This document shows, one piece after another, positions 1 through 9,361 of a stretch of DNA of 64,000 nt. Every line of letters begins with the position of its first letter. Position 1 is the first letter of the stretch. Below the pieces are notes generated by a model, which saw only the letters and a list, made by a program, of their open reading frames with translations, was not told the origin of the DNA and did no database searches. Position numbers and translations under genes: made by a program. Source of the DNA: an uncultured Clostridia bacterium (GTDB lineage: Bacteria > Bacillota > Clostridia > Lachnospirales > Cellulosilyticaceae); contig CALJNR010000006.1 in NCBI GenBank assembly GCA_937981575.1, positions 62,001 through 126,000 on the forward strand, given 5' to 3'.

Positions 1-15
1 AGAATAAAAAGAGAT

Positions 16-50
16 AAAAGTCATGTTCTAAAAATAGGGCATGACTTTTG
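16..50. terminator. Terminator hairpin at the left edge
   Basis: Inverted repeat AAAAGTCATG / CATGACTTTT with a 14-base loop, ending in four T. It probably ends a gene lying left of the window and, by symmetry, may work in both directions. Confidence 0.6.
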
Positions 51-129
51 TCATGGGTCAAATCTATCTTTTAGCACTTACTGACGGGTAAAACTTGGCG
101 TATCATAACAGTATGGAGGTGGATTTAAA

Positions 130-900
130 GTGAAACAAACATTATTAAAATTAGAAGGAATCAGTAAAAAGTACGATCAAAAGACAGTTGTTGATCATAT
201 TTCAATAGTTGTGAAGCAAGGGGAAATTTTTGGTCTTCTGGGACCGAACGGAGCGGGTAAAAGTACTACCATTAACATGATATGTTCAATGACCAAACCA
301 ACAGCAGGGGAGATTAATATATTTGGTTTAAATGGAAAAAAGGAAATGTCTAAAATTAAACCCAGACTTGGGCTCGTTCCTCAAGATCTTGCCATTCATG
401 GGGATTTAAAAGCTTGGGAAAACATTGAATTTTTTGCAGGATTATATGGATTAAAGGGTAAAGAACTTAAAAAGGCAGTTGATGAAGCACTAGGCTTTGT
501 AGGACTTGCTGAAAGCAGAAATGGCTATGCCAGAACCTTTTCGGGAGGGATGAAAAGAAGACTCAATATTGCCTGTGCTATTGCACACAGACCAGAACTT
601 ATGATTTTTGATGAGCCAACTGTAGCAATTGACCCGCAGTCTAGAAACTTTATTCTAGAGAAGATTAAACAGATGAATACAGATGGTACAACCGTTATTT
701 ATACCAGTCACTACATGGAAGAAGTTGAAGCGTTGTGTGACAGGATTGCTATTATGGATAAAGGCAAGATCATAGCTATAGGCACTAAGGAGGAACTTAT
801 AAGTCTCGTAGCCCCTAAAGATACTTCTATGTCTTTAGAAGAAGTTTTTCTGAAGCTTACTGGCAAAAAATTGAGAGATTATGGTGAGGAGGCAATATAG
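130..900 (+). CDS. ABC exporter ATP-binding protein, LnrL-like
   Basis: Energises an exporter by ATP hydrolysis on the cytoplasmic side. Seen: Walker A GPNGAGKST at residues 38-46, signature SGGMK around 138-142, Walker B LMIFDEP with D161/E162, and an H-loop in the TSHYMEE segment. The start is a GTG preceded by GGAGGTGG. The wording around Walker B (DEPTVAIDPQSR) and the H-loop resembles LnrL (YfiL) of the Bacillus linearmycin-resistance exporter. Two ABC-2 permeases follow with no gap, then a sensor kinase and response regulator, so an antibiotic or lipid-active-compound exporter is likely. The substrate is inferred, not shown. Confidence 0.9.
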   Translation: MKQTLLKLEGISKKYDQKTVVDHISIVVKQGEIFGLLGPNGAGKSTTINMICSMTKPTAGEINIFGLNGKKEMSKIKPRLGLVPQDLAIHGDLKAWENIEFFAGLYGLKGKELKKAVDEALGFVGLAESRNGYARTFSGGMKRRLNIACAIAHRPELMIFDEPTVAIDPQSRNFILEKIKQMNTDGTTVIYTSHYMEEVEALCDRIAIMDKGKIIAIGTKEELISLVAPKDTSMSLEEVFLKLTGKKLRDYGEEAI

Positions 901-2043
901 ATGCTTTTTACATTAGTAAAAAATAATACTAAGCTTTTAATAAGAAGTAAAGTAGGCTTTATATTTATGTGTCTCCTTCCAATAGCATTAATTTTTATTT
1001 TGACCAGTGCATTTTCGGGCTATATGGGAGAAAAAGTTGAAATTGAAAGCTTTTCCGTAGGTTACAGTATAACTTCAAAAAGCTATACAAAGGACTATTT
1101 TGACGTATTAAAAAAAGAGTTTGAAGGGCAAGGGATGTTCCTTACTCTGATGGACAAGGAAGAAGGTATAAAGGCTTTAGCAAGTGATAAGATAGTGAGT
1201 TATATCGTATTAGGTGATGAGCTGTGTACGATTTATAATAAAGAAGGAATAGATATTAAAGCTATGATCTTTGAAAGCAGCCTGCAGGCAGGAATGGCAC
1301 CGCTTGATGGATTTAAAATAGTGAGAAACTATACAGCAGAAAGACAAATGAATCTAGACGTACAAAGGTCTTTTCAATGGGATGAGCTGTCAAAGCGTTC
1401 AAGGTTATCACTCATTAAAAGAGAAAAACTTGCTGCAGATCCTGTTCCTAAAGCAAAAGATTATTATGGCATTGTTCAAATTATATTTATTATATGGTTT
1501 GGCGTCTCATCTGCAGTTACACTTTCTACTATAGAACGCAAAAATAAGATTTTAGCTAGAATAAGTCTTACAAATGTCAGGCCAATAACACTTTTTTTGG
1601 GGAAGTTTATTCCAAATAGTATTTCAACTTCTATACAAGTAGGGATAGCCATAATTGTATCTACTCTCCTGCTGAAGGTTAACTGGGGAGAATACCCTGC
1701 CCTATCATTTGGGCTACTGCTTATGCAAGTAATGGCGGTAAGTGCTTTTGGAACAATGCTTACAGTAATGATCAAAAACAGTACCATTATAACACTGTTC
1801 ATGTATATGGGGGCATTTACCTTTGGATTTATCGGTGGAAGCTTTCAAACGTATATGTATAACTTTATAGATGAGCGGATAGTACGCCTATCGCCTCTTT
1901 ATTATATGAATCGTACGTTAGTAGAATTATCAACCAAAGGGGAAAGTGCTTACTTGATGACTACATTTATTATGCTGCTTATAATAATCATTGTATCAGT
2001 TAGTATAGGGCTTAGTCTGATGTATATAAGGAGGGAAGAATAA
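901..2043 (+). CDS. ABC-2 type exporter permease (first)
   Basis: Membrane half of the exporter powered by the preceding ATPase, whose stop codon directly abuts this ATG. The 380-residue protein has one N-terminal membrane segment (about 18-40), a large extracytoplasmic domain (about 41-185), then about five membrane segments between 190 and 376. This is the layout of the ABC2_membrane_3 family (LnrM/LnrN, YhgE-like). The TAA stop overlaps the next ATG (TAATG), so the two permeases are translationally coupled and probably form a heterodimer. Confidence 0.88.
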   Translation: MLFTLVKNNTKLLIRSKVGFIFMCLLPIALIFILTSAFSGYMGEKVEIESFSVGYSITSKSYTKDYFDVLKKEFEGQGMFLTLMDKEEGIKALASDKIVSYIVLGDELCTIYNKEGIDIKAMIFESSLQAGMAPLDGFKIVRNYTAERQMNLDVQRSFQWDELSKRSRLSLIKREKLAADPVPKAKDYYGIVQIIFIIWFGVSSAVTLSTIERKNKILARISLTNVRPITLFLGKFIPNSISTSIQVGIAIIVSTLLLKVNWGEYPALSFGLLLMQVMAVSAFGTMLTVMIKNSTIITLFMYMGAFTFGFIGGSFQTYMYNFIDERIVRLSPLYYMNRTLVELSTKGESAYLMTTFIMLLIIIIVSVSIGLSLMYIRREE

Positions 2044-3245
2044 TGGAAACTTTTTGGATGATGCTGAAAGTCAATGTTAAATTAATTCTAAGAAATAAAC
2101 AAAGCTTTTTTCTAATCCTTTTTATTCCTGTTTTATGTACGCTGATACTTAATCTTACGACTAGAGATGAAGAAAAGGATCCGGCTCACGAGTTTAAAAT
2201 GGGAGTATATATATTAAACGAATCAGGATCAGAACTTTCAAACAGACTCATTGAGACATTGGAAAATGATCCGTCGATGATTATAGAACGAACAGACTCA
2301 AGGATATCTCATGAAGAATCAGTAGAATCATTTTTTATAAAAAAAGCTAATAGGTCAATGAAAAGCAGCTTTATATATATTCCGAAGGATTTTGAAAATA
2401 AGGTTATAAATGGGGATGCTCAAGATTTAATTTTATTTTATGATACTGAGGCAGATGAACGGGCGAAGCTGCTAGAAGTACACCTTAACACATTTTTGGT
2501 AAAGTATTTAATGTTCGGCCGAGTGGCACAAGGAAATAAGGAAGTATTTTATGATTTAATAAATAAGGATAAGGAAAGTAAGATTCAATATACAAACGTT
2601 ATTATAGATAAGGAAGGGGATGTTATTTCTCACAATCAGGCAGCCTATTCTTTTTCTATGAAAATGTTTGTTGCAGCACTTACAGTTGTTATGATATTTG
2701 GCAATAATATTATTATTGGGTTGTTCTTCAAAGAAAAGCATAACCAAGTTTTAAGGAGAATACAGCTTACGAGAGCCAGTATACTTAACTATACGTCTGC
2801 TAAGATTATTTTGGCTGTTATCTCTTTGAGTATTCAAACAGTCCTTATCATGCTTAGTATCCAATTAATGGTTAATGCAGACTTAGGGATTGGGATAAGC
2901 ACAATAGGGATCTTAATATTTGGTCTTGGGCTTGTTATGATCGCTGTTAGCACTTGCAGTGCAGTTTTTATAGACAGCATCAGTACAGCCAACTATTTAG
3001 GCGTAGGGCTTATTGCTATAACCAATATGTTAGCAGGTCTTTATTTTCCTTTAGAAACGGCGCCGGCATGGATGCAGAATGCAGCAATGTTTCTGCCCCA
3101 AAGATGGTTTGTATTTACAGCATCAGAGGTTGTGCTAGGCAATAAACATGCATTTTACCAATATGGCATTGTAGTGGGAGCAATGATGATTTTCTTTTTA
3201 GCGATTGCATTATTTGGTTTTAAGATGAATAAAAGTTACAGCTAA
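2043..3245 (+). CDS. ABC-2 type exporter permease (second)
   Basis: Second membrane subunit, 400 residues, same topology as its upstream partner: N-terminal membrane anchor (about 20-40), long outside domain (about 45-215), then a C-terminal bundle of roughly five membrane helices. Starts by one-base overlap with the first permease. A weak hairpin with short A/T arms follows at 3244-3265 and the kinase gene starts about 165 bases later, so the exporter and its two-component system may be separate transcripts. Confidence 0.88.
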   Translation: METFWMMLKVNVKLILRNKQSFFLILFIPVLCTLILNLTTRDEEKDPAHEFKMGVYILNESGSELSNRLIETLENDPSMIIERTDSRISHEESVESFFIKKANRSMKSSFIYIPKDFENKVINGDAQDLILFYDTEADERAKLLEVHLNTFLVKYLMFGRVAQGNKEVFYDLINKDKESKIQYTNVIIDKEGDVISHNQAAYSFSMKMFVAALTVVMIFGNNIIIGLFFKEKHNQVLRRIQLTRASILNYTSAKIILAVISLSIQTVLIMLSIQLMVNADLGIGISTIGILIFGLGLVMIAVSTCSAVFIDSISTANYLGVGLIAITNMLAGLYFPLETAPAWMQNAAMFLPQRWFVFTASEVVLGNKHAFYQYGIVVGAMMIFFLAIALFGFKMNKSYS

Positions 3246-3411
3246 AAAGTTTGAATAAACTTTTTAAGCCGATATATGAGTAGGGGTTTTTGGCAGAACC
3301 TCTTATAAAAAGTAAGGAAATGACCAGGTGCATAACAAAGCTATTGTTTGAATAAGATAAAATTGTTACAATAAAGCAAATAGTAGTTCTAAGAAAAGTG
3401 GGGAATAACAA

Positions 3412-4557
3412 ATGAATTCTAAAGGCTATAAATTTTATTTTGGAATGATTAAAATAGCTTTTTTTGTCTTAGCAATGATTTACTTAGTCATTATTAAAGA
3501 AGACAGAATCTATGGAAGACAACTTATAGAAATTCCTTTACTCCTTATAGCTGCAAGTGCCCTTATTATTTATGAATTGGTTTTCAAGTTTAGATTTGTT
3601 TTTTTGGGCATTGCTGCAAGCGTTTCAGGTATTCTTATTTATTTTTTTGGGAGTGCCTATTGCTTACTTTTGCCAATTATTATATTAGATGGTATTACGC
3701 TGATGCACTTACCTTTTGCTTTTTACTTCTGCGCTTTTGCGGGTATTTGGGGATGTGACAATAGACTGATTTATAGTCTGGGAACCTTGTTTTTTATAGC
3801 GCTTTATTATCAACACTATGTGGTAATTAAAAAGTATATTGACTATACAGAGAGCCTTCAGCACAAAGAAGAAACTTTGCTGGCAACGATTGATAAGCAG
3901 GATTTAAGGCATAAAGGTGCAATTGAAAAGTTCTTATTAGTTCATGAGAATGAAAGATTAGAAGAAAAAGGGCGGCTTTCCCAAGCCCTTCATGATAAAA
4001 TAGGTCATAGTATTAATGGTTCGATATTTCAGCTGGAGGCCTGTAAGCTTCTTATAGACCATAGACCTGAACAGACTAAAGAAAAGCTGCAGCATGTTAT
4101 AGAAAATCTTAGAGGAAGCATGGATGAAATCAGAGCTATTCTTAGAAAAGAAAAACCAAAGCCCGGAGAGATGAAATTTGTACAGCTTAAAAAGTTGTGT
4201 ACAGATTTTAAGATGAAATATAATATTACAGTTAGTTTTAAATGTGAAGGCGACCCAAACAGTATTCCAGATATTGTTTGGGGTCTTTTGCTGGATAACA
4301 CACTAGAGGCCTTTTCGAATGCACTTAAATATGCAGCTTGTGATGAAATTTCTATACATATTTTTGTTTATAATCGGCTTGTCAGATGCAGCATTAAAGA
4401 TAATGGAAAAGGATGTAGAGTTATCAAAGAAGGTATGGGTCTTTCTGGGATGAAAGAGCGTATTCGGATGATTGGAGGAACAATAGATTTTACATCAGAA
4501 CCGGGTTTTGAAATTAATATGCTTATGCCGCTGGGGGAGGGGGAAGAATGTGGATAA
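3412..4557 (+). CDS. Sensor histidine kinase (HisKA_3 / NarL-partner type)
   Basis: Membrane sensor that autophosphorylates and passes phosphate to the next gene's product. Residues about 10-140 hold four to five hydrophobic segments without a large outside loop, typical of intramembrane-sensing kinases. A coiled region follows, then the dimerisation/phosphoacceptor motif with H194 in ALHDKIGH. The C-terminal HATPase_c domain has an N-box (ALKYAACDE), a G1 box (IKDNGKG) and GLSGMKERI. It overlaps the regulator gene by 8 bases. Next to the LnrLMN-like exporter, it is the natural counterpart of LnrJ and probably senses the exporter's substrate or membrane damage (inference). Confidence 0.9.
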   Translation: MNSKGYKFYFGMIKIAFFVLAMIYLVIIKEDRIYGRQLIEIPLLLIAASALIIYELVFKFRFVFLGIAASVSGILIYFFGSAYCLLLPIIILDGITLMHLPFAFYFCAFAGIWGCDNRLIYSLGTLFFIALYYQHYVVIKKYIDYTESLQHKEETLLATIDKQDLRHKGAIEKFLLVHENERLEEKGRLSQALHDKIGHSINGSIFQLEACKLLIDHRPEQTKEKLQHVIENLRGSMDEIRAILRKEKPKPGEMKFVQLKKLCTDFKMKYNITVSFKCEGDPNSIPDIVWGLLLDNTLEAFSNALKYAACDEISIHIFVYNRLVRCSIKDNGKGCRVIKEGMGLSGMKERIRMIGGTIDFTSEPGFEINMLMPLGEGEECG

Positions 4558-5176
4558 AATTAAACTGATTATTACTGATGATAGTGACTTTGTAAGAGAT
4601 GGGCTTAAAATTATTTTTGATCTTGATGAAGCATTTGATGTGGTTGGAACAGCATCTAATGGGGAAGAAGCTATTATACTTGCTGAAAATCAAAAAGCAG
4701 ATGTTATTCTTATGGATCTTGAAATGCCCATTATGGATGGTATTGCTGCAACGAAGTTCATAACAGATCGTGAACTTGCAAAAGTTTTAGTTTTAACAAC
4801 TTTTGATGATGATGAACGTATACAGAAAGCAATCTCAAATGGGGCAAAAGGATACTTGATAAAAAATCATACGCCTGAAAAAATCAAACAGATGGTCATG
4901 GCACTTTATAATGGGATTCACGTATTAGATGAATGCATATTTGACAAAATAACTGGAGTGGGACTTAAAAATGCAGGCTTTGATGAAAGTCTCTTTACTC
5001 ACAGAGAAAGAGAAGTTATTTCCCTCATTTCAGAAGGACTTTCTAACAAGGAGATTGCAGGCAGGCTCTATATAAGTGAAGGAACAGTTAAAAACCATAT
5101 CAGTGCTATATTAGATAAAGCTTCACTAACCCATAGAACCCAGATTGCAGTTTATTATCTTACCGGCAAAAAATAA
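4550..5176 (+). CDS. LuxR/NarL-family response regulator
   Basis: Cytoplasmic transcription factor partnered with the overlapping kinase gene. I chose the GTG at 4550 because a G-rich Shine-Dalgarno stretch lies just upstream and the protein then begins directly with the receiver fold (DKIKLIITDDSD). A TTG 42 bases earlier would add an unlikely tail. Receiver domain: acidic pocket near the N-terminus, phosphoacceptor D56 in DVILMDLEMP, conserved T in VLTTFDDD and K in YLIKNH. The C-terminal LuxR helix-turn-helix runs from LTHREREV to VKNHISAIL. It probably controls the exporter just upstream, as LnrK does. Confidence 0.92.
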   Translation: MDKIKLIITDDSDFVRDGLKIIFDLDEAFDVVGTASNGEEAIILAENQKADVILMDLEMPIMDGIAATKFITDRELAKVLVLTTFDDDERIQKAISNGAKGYLIKNHTPEKIKQMVMALYNGIHVLDECIFDKITGVGLKNAGFDESLFTHREREVISLISEGLSNKEIAGRLYISEGTVKNHISAILDKASLTHRTQIAVYYLTGKK

Positions 5177-5232
5177 AGTGCGCTAGAAATTGTAGAAGCA
5201 TCAATCCATTTATAGAGTAAAGGAGCAGGTCA

Positions 5233-6717
5233 ATGAATGTTGAAGCATTAAGAGAATATATGGGAAAAATATGTGATATTAATCATGCGCTGCAGCTTAT
5301 GCAGTGGGATCTTAAAACTCAAGCACCTAAGAGGGCTACAGATACTCATGTAGCATCTATTGCTGCTTTATCTACTGAAAGTTTTAAAATGAGCATCTCT
5401 GATGAAATGAAAAGCTATATTGAAATTTTTGAGCAGGATGAAAAGCTTGACGACATTATGAAGAAGAGTCTAAAGGATCTAAAAAGGACTTATGAACGTT
5501 CTAAAAACATTCCTGAAAAGCTTTATAATGAGTATACTTCTCATACGGCTAAGTCTGAAATGGTCTGGGAAGAAGCTAAGCGTAAAAATGATTTTGAAAG
5601 CTTTAGGCCTTACCTTGAAAAAACAGTAGGGTATAATAAAGAAATGGCGGCTTATATTGATTCGGATAAAGATGCCTACGATGTCATGCTGGACAATTTT
5701 GAAACAGGATTATCTAGTGATCAAATCAGTAAGCTGTTTGATGAACTAAAAGGAGGTATCATGCCCCTTGTAGAAGCTATCAGTCAAAAAGAAAGACCAG
5801 ATGATTCGAAGCTGTATGGAAACTTCAAGGAATATAAACAGAAAGAGTTATCCGAATATATTCTTCAATATATTGGATATGACTTTGACTGTGGCAGGCT
5901 GGATAAAAGCGAGCATCCTTTTACCACAGGGACTGCACCTTATGATATCAGAGTGACTACCCGCTATGATCAAAAAGATATCAGAAGCTGTCTTTTTAGT
6001 GTCATCCATGAGGGAGGACATGGTATTTATGAGCAAAACATATCGCCATCTCTTATTAAAACGCCTCTTGCTGTAGGCACTTGTATGGGGATTCATGAAA
6101 GTCAGTCAAGATTATATGAAAATCTAATCGGAAAGAACATATGTTTTTGGGAACCTATTTATAGTAAAGTAGCAGAGATTTTCACGCATTTTAAAGACAT
6201 TGACTTAGTAACCTTCCATAGGTCAATTAATATTGTTGAACCTTCTCTTATTCGGGTTGATGCAGATGAACTTACTTACAATCTGCATATCATACTTAGA
6301 TTTGAACTAGAAAAGGCATTATTTAAAGGAGAACTGGAGGTCAAAGATCTACCGGAAGCTTGGCGGCAAAGAATGAAAAAGTATTTAAATATCATGCCTC
6401 AAACAGATGCAGAAGGCGTACTTCAGGATTGCCATTGGGCAGATGGATCCTTTGGTTATTTCCCGTCCTATGCACTAGGTAACATTTATGGGGGACAATT
6501 TATAGTGCAAATGCAAAAGGAAGTGGGAGAGCTTGATTATCTTTTAAAAGAAAAAAGGATGGATATTATTAAGGACTGGCTTAAAAATAATATCCACCAT
6601 TTTGGGAAAATGAAAAATGCAGCTGAACTTATTAAAGATGTATGCAAAAGTGATATTGATGTAAAGCCTATTTTAAAGTACTATGAAACCAAATATAATA
6701 AACTTTACAACATTTAA
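5233..6717 (+). CDS. M32-family metallocarboxypeptidase
   Basis: Cytoplasmic zinc (or cobalt) carboxypeptidase that removes C-terminal amino acids from peptides; the family is named for carboxypeptidase Taq. Its 494 residues match the usual length of about 500. The zinc motif HEGGH is at 259-263 and the third ligand is probably E289 in HESQSRLYE. The C-terminal half carries the family's conserved IVEPSLIRVDADELTYNLH stretch. Preceded by AAAGGAGCAGG. The NUDIX gene follows after about 40 bases and may be co-transcribed. No signal peptide. Confidence 0.93.
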   Translation: MNVEALREYMGKICDINHALQLMQWDLKTQAPKRATDTHVASIAALSTESFKMSISDEMKSYIEIFEQDEKLDDIMKKSLKDLKRTYERSKNIPEKLYNEYTSHTAKSEMVWEEAKRKNDFESFRPYLEKTVGYNKEMAAYIDSDKDAYDVMLDNFETGLSSDQISKLFDELKGGIMPLVEAISQKERPDDSKLYGNFKEYKQKELSEYILQYIGYDFDCGRLDKSEHPFTTGTAPYDIRVTTRYDQKDIRSCLFSVIHEGGHGIYEQNISPSLIKTPLAVGTCMGIHESQSRLYENLIGKNICFWEPIYSKVAEIFTHFKDIDLVTFHRSINIVEPSLIRVDADELTYNLHIILRFELEKALFKGELEVKDLPEAWRQRMKKYLNIMPQTDAEGVLQDCHWADGSFGYFPSYALGNIYGGQFIVQMQKEVGELDYLLKEKRMDIIKDWLKNNIHHFGKMKNAAELIKDVCKSDIDVKPILKYYETKYNKLYNI

Positions 6718-6756
6718 TACAAATGTTTGAAACTATAAAGGCAGAGGGGATAATAG

Positions 6757-7365
6757 ATGCAGCAAAACAAAATAAGATCTCTTAAGTGTTTGGCAGAAAC
6801 AAAGTATTTAAGTCTTTATGATGCAGCGTATGAAAACAAAGCAGGACACACAAAAAACTGGATTATTGCCTCACGTAAAGATCATGAAACATTAAAAAAA
6901 CAGTATTTTGAGGAACAAGAAGACGCTGTGGATGCAGTCGTAGTAGCAGCCTTGCATGAACCTACGGAGTCCCTGGTTCTGATTCGACAGTTTAGAATTC
7001 CAATTAATGATTATGTATATGAACTTCCAGCAGGCCTAATAGATAAAGGTGAAGATATCAAAGAAGCAGTGCGTCGTGAACTGAAAGAAGAAACAGGGCT
7101 TATGCTTAAGGCTGTAAATGAAAAACTTGGAAGCACCAAGACCTATCTTTCGGCTGGAATGACAGAGGAATCAGCTGCGCTGATTTTTTGTACTTGCGAA
7201 GGCAGCCTTTCAGATGAATTTCTTGAGGAAGATGAGATGATAGAAGCCTTTTTGGTTTCACAGCAAGAAGCCGAAAGGCTTCTGGGGACGAATAGCAGGA
7301 TAGATGTGAAGGCTCTGATGGCATTACAAGGATTTGCAAAATTAGGGGTAGCTTTATTTGAATAG
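6757..7365 (+). CDS. NUDIX hydrolase, ADP-ribose pyrophosphatase type
   Basis: Hydrolyses nucleoside diphosphate derivatives, most likely ADP-ribose to AMP and ribose-5-phosphate. The full Nudix box is present: G93, E99, R107-E108-L109, E111-E112, G114, giving the pattern GX5EX7REUXEEXGU. The LVLIRQFRIPINDYVYELPAGLI lead-in is typical of the ADP-ribose/NudF subgroup. Length of 202 residues is normal. A strong terminator follows at 7411. Confidence 0.9.
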   Translation: MQQNKIRSLKCLAETKYLSLYDAAYENKAGHTKNWIIASRKDHETLKKQYFEEQEDAVDAVVVAALHEPTESLVLIRQFRIPINDYVYELPAGLIDKGEDIKEAVRRELKEETGLMLKAVNEKLGSTKTYLSAGMTEESAALIFCTCEGSLSDEFLEEDEMIEAFLVSQQEAERLLGTNSRIDVKALMALQGFAKLGVALFE

Positions 7366-7410
7366 TTGAAAGAGAATGATTTTTACTAATCCATATGGAG
7401 TATTATTTAT

Positions 7411-7450
7411 AAACGAGATTCTTATGTGATCGATAGGAATCTCGTTTTGC
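7411..7450 (+). terminator. Rho-independent terminator after NUDIX gene
   Basis: Arms AAACGAGATTC and GAATCTCGTTT (7411-7421, 7437-7447) with a 15-base loop, then TTTT. It separates the carboxypeptidase/NUDIX unit from the next gene. Confidence 0.8.
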
Positions 7451-7563
7451 ATTTTGACAAAATACATAAAGTTTCAAACTGGATTTGTCTAAAAAACCTG
7501 TATGTGAATTAATAAATGTCACCCCACCGAATAAAATGAAGATTATACTTTATACAATATTAA

Positions 7564-7617
7564 TTTATCGATAAACGATAAAAAAGTATTGTTTTTTGTT
7601 TTGGTCCAATATATAAT
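7564..7617 (+). promoter_or_regulatory. Promoter with upstream inverted repeat for the DUF4173-like gene
   Basis: -35 TTGTTT (7589-7594) and -10 TATAAT (7612-7617) are 17 bases apart. An inverted repeat TTTATCG-N5-CGATAAA (7564-7582) lies immediately upstream of the -35 and could bind a regulator. The rest of the 316-base gap (7366-7680) holds only the NUDIX terminator. Confidence 0.55.
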
Positions 7618-7680
7618 AGGGGTGTGAAACAAAAAAAATAAGGTCAGAATCCATAAGGAATTATTGTAAGGAGGGTTTAA

Positions 7681-9135
7681 ATGCAGAAACATGAAACAAA
7701 GATTTTAATGGCCGTTTTAGTCTTAAGTTTTCTCTTTATAGAGTTAATTGTATTAGGGGGATGGGGCATCTCAGTATGTATATTTGTTCCAGCATATTAC
7801 AGCATTGCAATAGTCTATGCAAAAATGCAGGGGATTAAAATGAATAAGTTAAAAACTGGGCTGCTTATTCCGATTGCACTTGTCACAATATGCTTTGGGA
7901 TATACAACAATACAGTACTAAGATTTTTTAATATATTACTGCTGTATGGACTGGTGATGCTCCAAACCAGCTATATGTTTGAGACAGAAGTTTATAAACC
8001 TCTTAGCAGCCTTTTTTTTGTAGATATATTTCATACAGGAGTAGTCGTTCCGCTTGCCAATTTAACGGGAGCAGGAGAAGTTGTTAAACATCAGTTCTCG
8101 GGGGAAGCACAAGGAAAAATGAAAGTACTCTTTAAGGTAATACTTGGATGTGTAATCGCCGTTCCTTTTTTACTCGTGGTTATAGCACTGCTTACAAGTT
8201 CAGATGCAGCTTTCGAAGCAGTTATACGTCTAGCTGTCGATAACTTTTCTTATAATAGTAAAGAGTGGATTACTAAAGGAATACTTACGGTTCTTTTCTT
8301 TTTTCCTATTTATGGTCTTTTTTATGGAGTGAAGAACAAGAAAAAGTACTTTGTATCTAGAGAAGATAGTTATTCAGCAGAAGTTATAGATCCAGTTATT
8401 TCGTTTACATTTATAACATTACTTATTAGTGTATATCTTACTTATTGTTTGTCGCAGTTTGCTTATTTTATATCTGCTTTTAAGATGCTTTTGCCAGAAG
8501 GATTCACTTTCGCTGAATATGCAAGAAGAGGATTTTTTGAACTTGTTCCCTTATCACTTATTAACTTTGGAGTAATACTAGGGCTTAAACATCTAACGAA
8601 AAGCACAAACAGCGGATTTGGGATTAGGATTAAAAAGGCATACATTGCTTTTATTAGCTTATTTACTGTGTTCTTAATCATTTCTGCACTTTCTAAAATG
8701 ATGATGTATATTGCAAGTTATGGCCTTACGCTTTGGAGGGTTTATACATCATGGTTTTTAGTACTTATGCTTATTTTTTACATCATCGTTTTAATAAAAG
8801 AGTTTATGAAGCAGATAGATTTGATGAAGGGCTTATTTATAAGTTTCTTAGTTATGTTTTTAGGGCTTAATTTTGTAAATGTTGACAGGCTTATTGCTAG
8901 GTATAATGTTAATCTTTATCAAGTAAGCCAAGAAAAAGGAATAGATATCAAGGCACTTTATCAGTTATCTTCATCGGCGGCGGGAGAGGTAAGCAGATTA
9001 ACACAAGATCAGGATCCATATATTGCCGTAGAGGCTAAATCGCTTCTCGAGCATTATGCACTTAATCCCAATAGGTGGCAGTGGATGACTTTAGCATCTT
9101 ATCAGGCTAACCACATCTTGCGCACAATAGATTAA
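7681..9135 (+). CDS. DUF4173-like polytopic membrane protein
   Basis: Integral membrane protein of 484 residues with about ten to twelve hydrophobic segments spread from residue 8 to about 400, then a soluble C-terminal tail. The tail begins with NVDRLIARYNVNLY and continues with an ALYQLSSSA segment; this pattern resembles the DUF4173 (DUF4153-related) family, whose function is unknown. Good Shine-Dalgarno (AAGGAGGG). It stands alone between two terminators with its own promoter. The family assignment is from memory of these motifs and moderate in certainty. Confidence 0.65.
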   Translation: MQKHETKILMAVLVLSFLFIELIVLGGWGISVCIFVPAYYSIAIVYAKMQGIKMNKLKTGLLIPIALVTICFGIYNNTVLRFFNILLLYGLVMLQTSYMFETEVYKPLSSLFFVDIFHTGVVVPLANLTGAGEVVKHQFSGEAQGKMKVLFKVILGCVIAVPFLLVVIALLTSSDAAFEAVIRLAVDNFSYNSKEWITKGILTVLFFFPIYGLFYGVKNKKKYFVSREDSYSAEVIDPVISFTFITLLISVYLTYCLSQFAYFISAFKMLLPEGFTFAEYARRGFFELVPLSLINFGVILGLKHLTKSTNSGFGIRIKKAYIAFISLFTVFLIISALSKMMMYIASYGLTLWRVYTSWFLVLMLIFYIIVLIKEFMKQIDLMKGLFISFLVMFLGLNFVNVDRLIARYNVNLYQVSQEKGIDIKALYQLSSSAAGEVSRLTQDQDPYIAVEAKSLLEHYALNPNRWQWMTLASYQANHILRTID

Positions 9136-9191
9136 TTGAAAAATGCAAGCTATAAGATAACTTCAACTCCTATTAAGGAAAAAATCTTATT

Positions 9192-9253
9192 TTTACCCGT
9201 AGACAAAGCAGATATTCTTTAGAATAAACTGTTTTGCTACGGGTAAATTTTTT
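9192..9253 (+). terminator. Terminator after DUF4173-like gene
   Basis: Arms TTTACCCGTAG (9192-9202) and CTACGGGTAAA (9237-9247) are perfect complements, with further pairing inside the loop, and are followed by six T. Confidence 0.85.
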
Positions 9254-9273
9254 CGTTTATTAGAGCTCTGCTA

Positions 9274-9324
9274 TTGACAAAAAAATATATAAGTAATATA
9301 TTACATATATAAGTAACATGTTGC
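9274..9324 (+). promoter_or_regulatory. MarR-operon promoter overlapped by two operator-like palindromes
   Basis: -35 TTGACA (9274-9279) and -10 TATATT (9297-9302) with a 17-base spacer. A perfect palindrome GTAATATATTAC (9293-9304) covers the -10. A second near-perfect one, GTAACATGTTGC (9313-9324), lies 20 bases further on, i.e. about two helical turns away. The flanks also repeat (ATATAAGTAA occurs before both). This is the arrangement expected of a MarR autorepressor binding two sites on one face of the helix; the binding itself is inferred. Confidence 0.7.
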
Positions 9325-9361
9325 GTATATGGGGGAAATGTTAAGAAAGGAAGCGGTTAAT

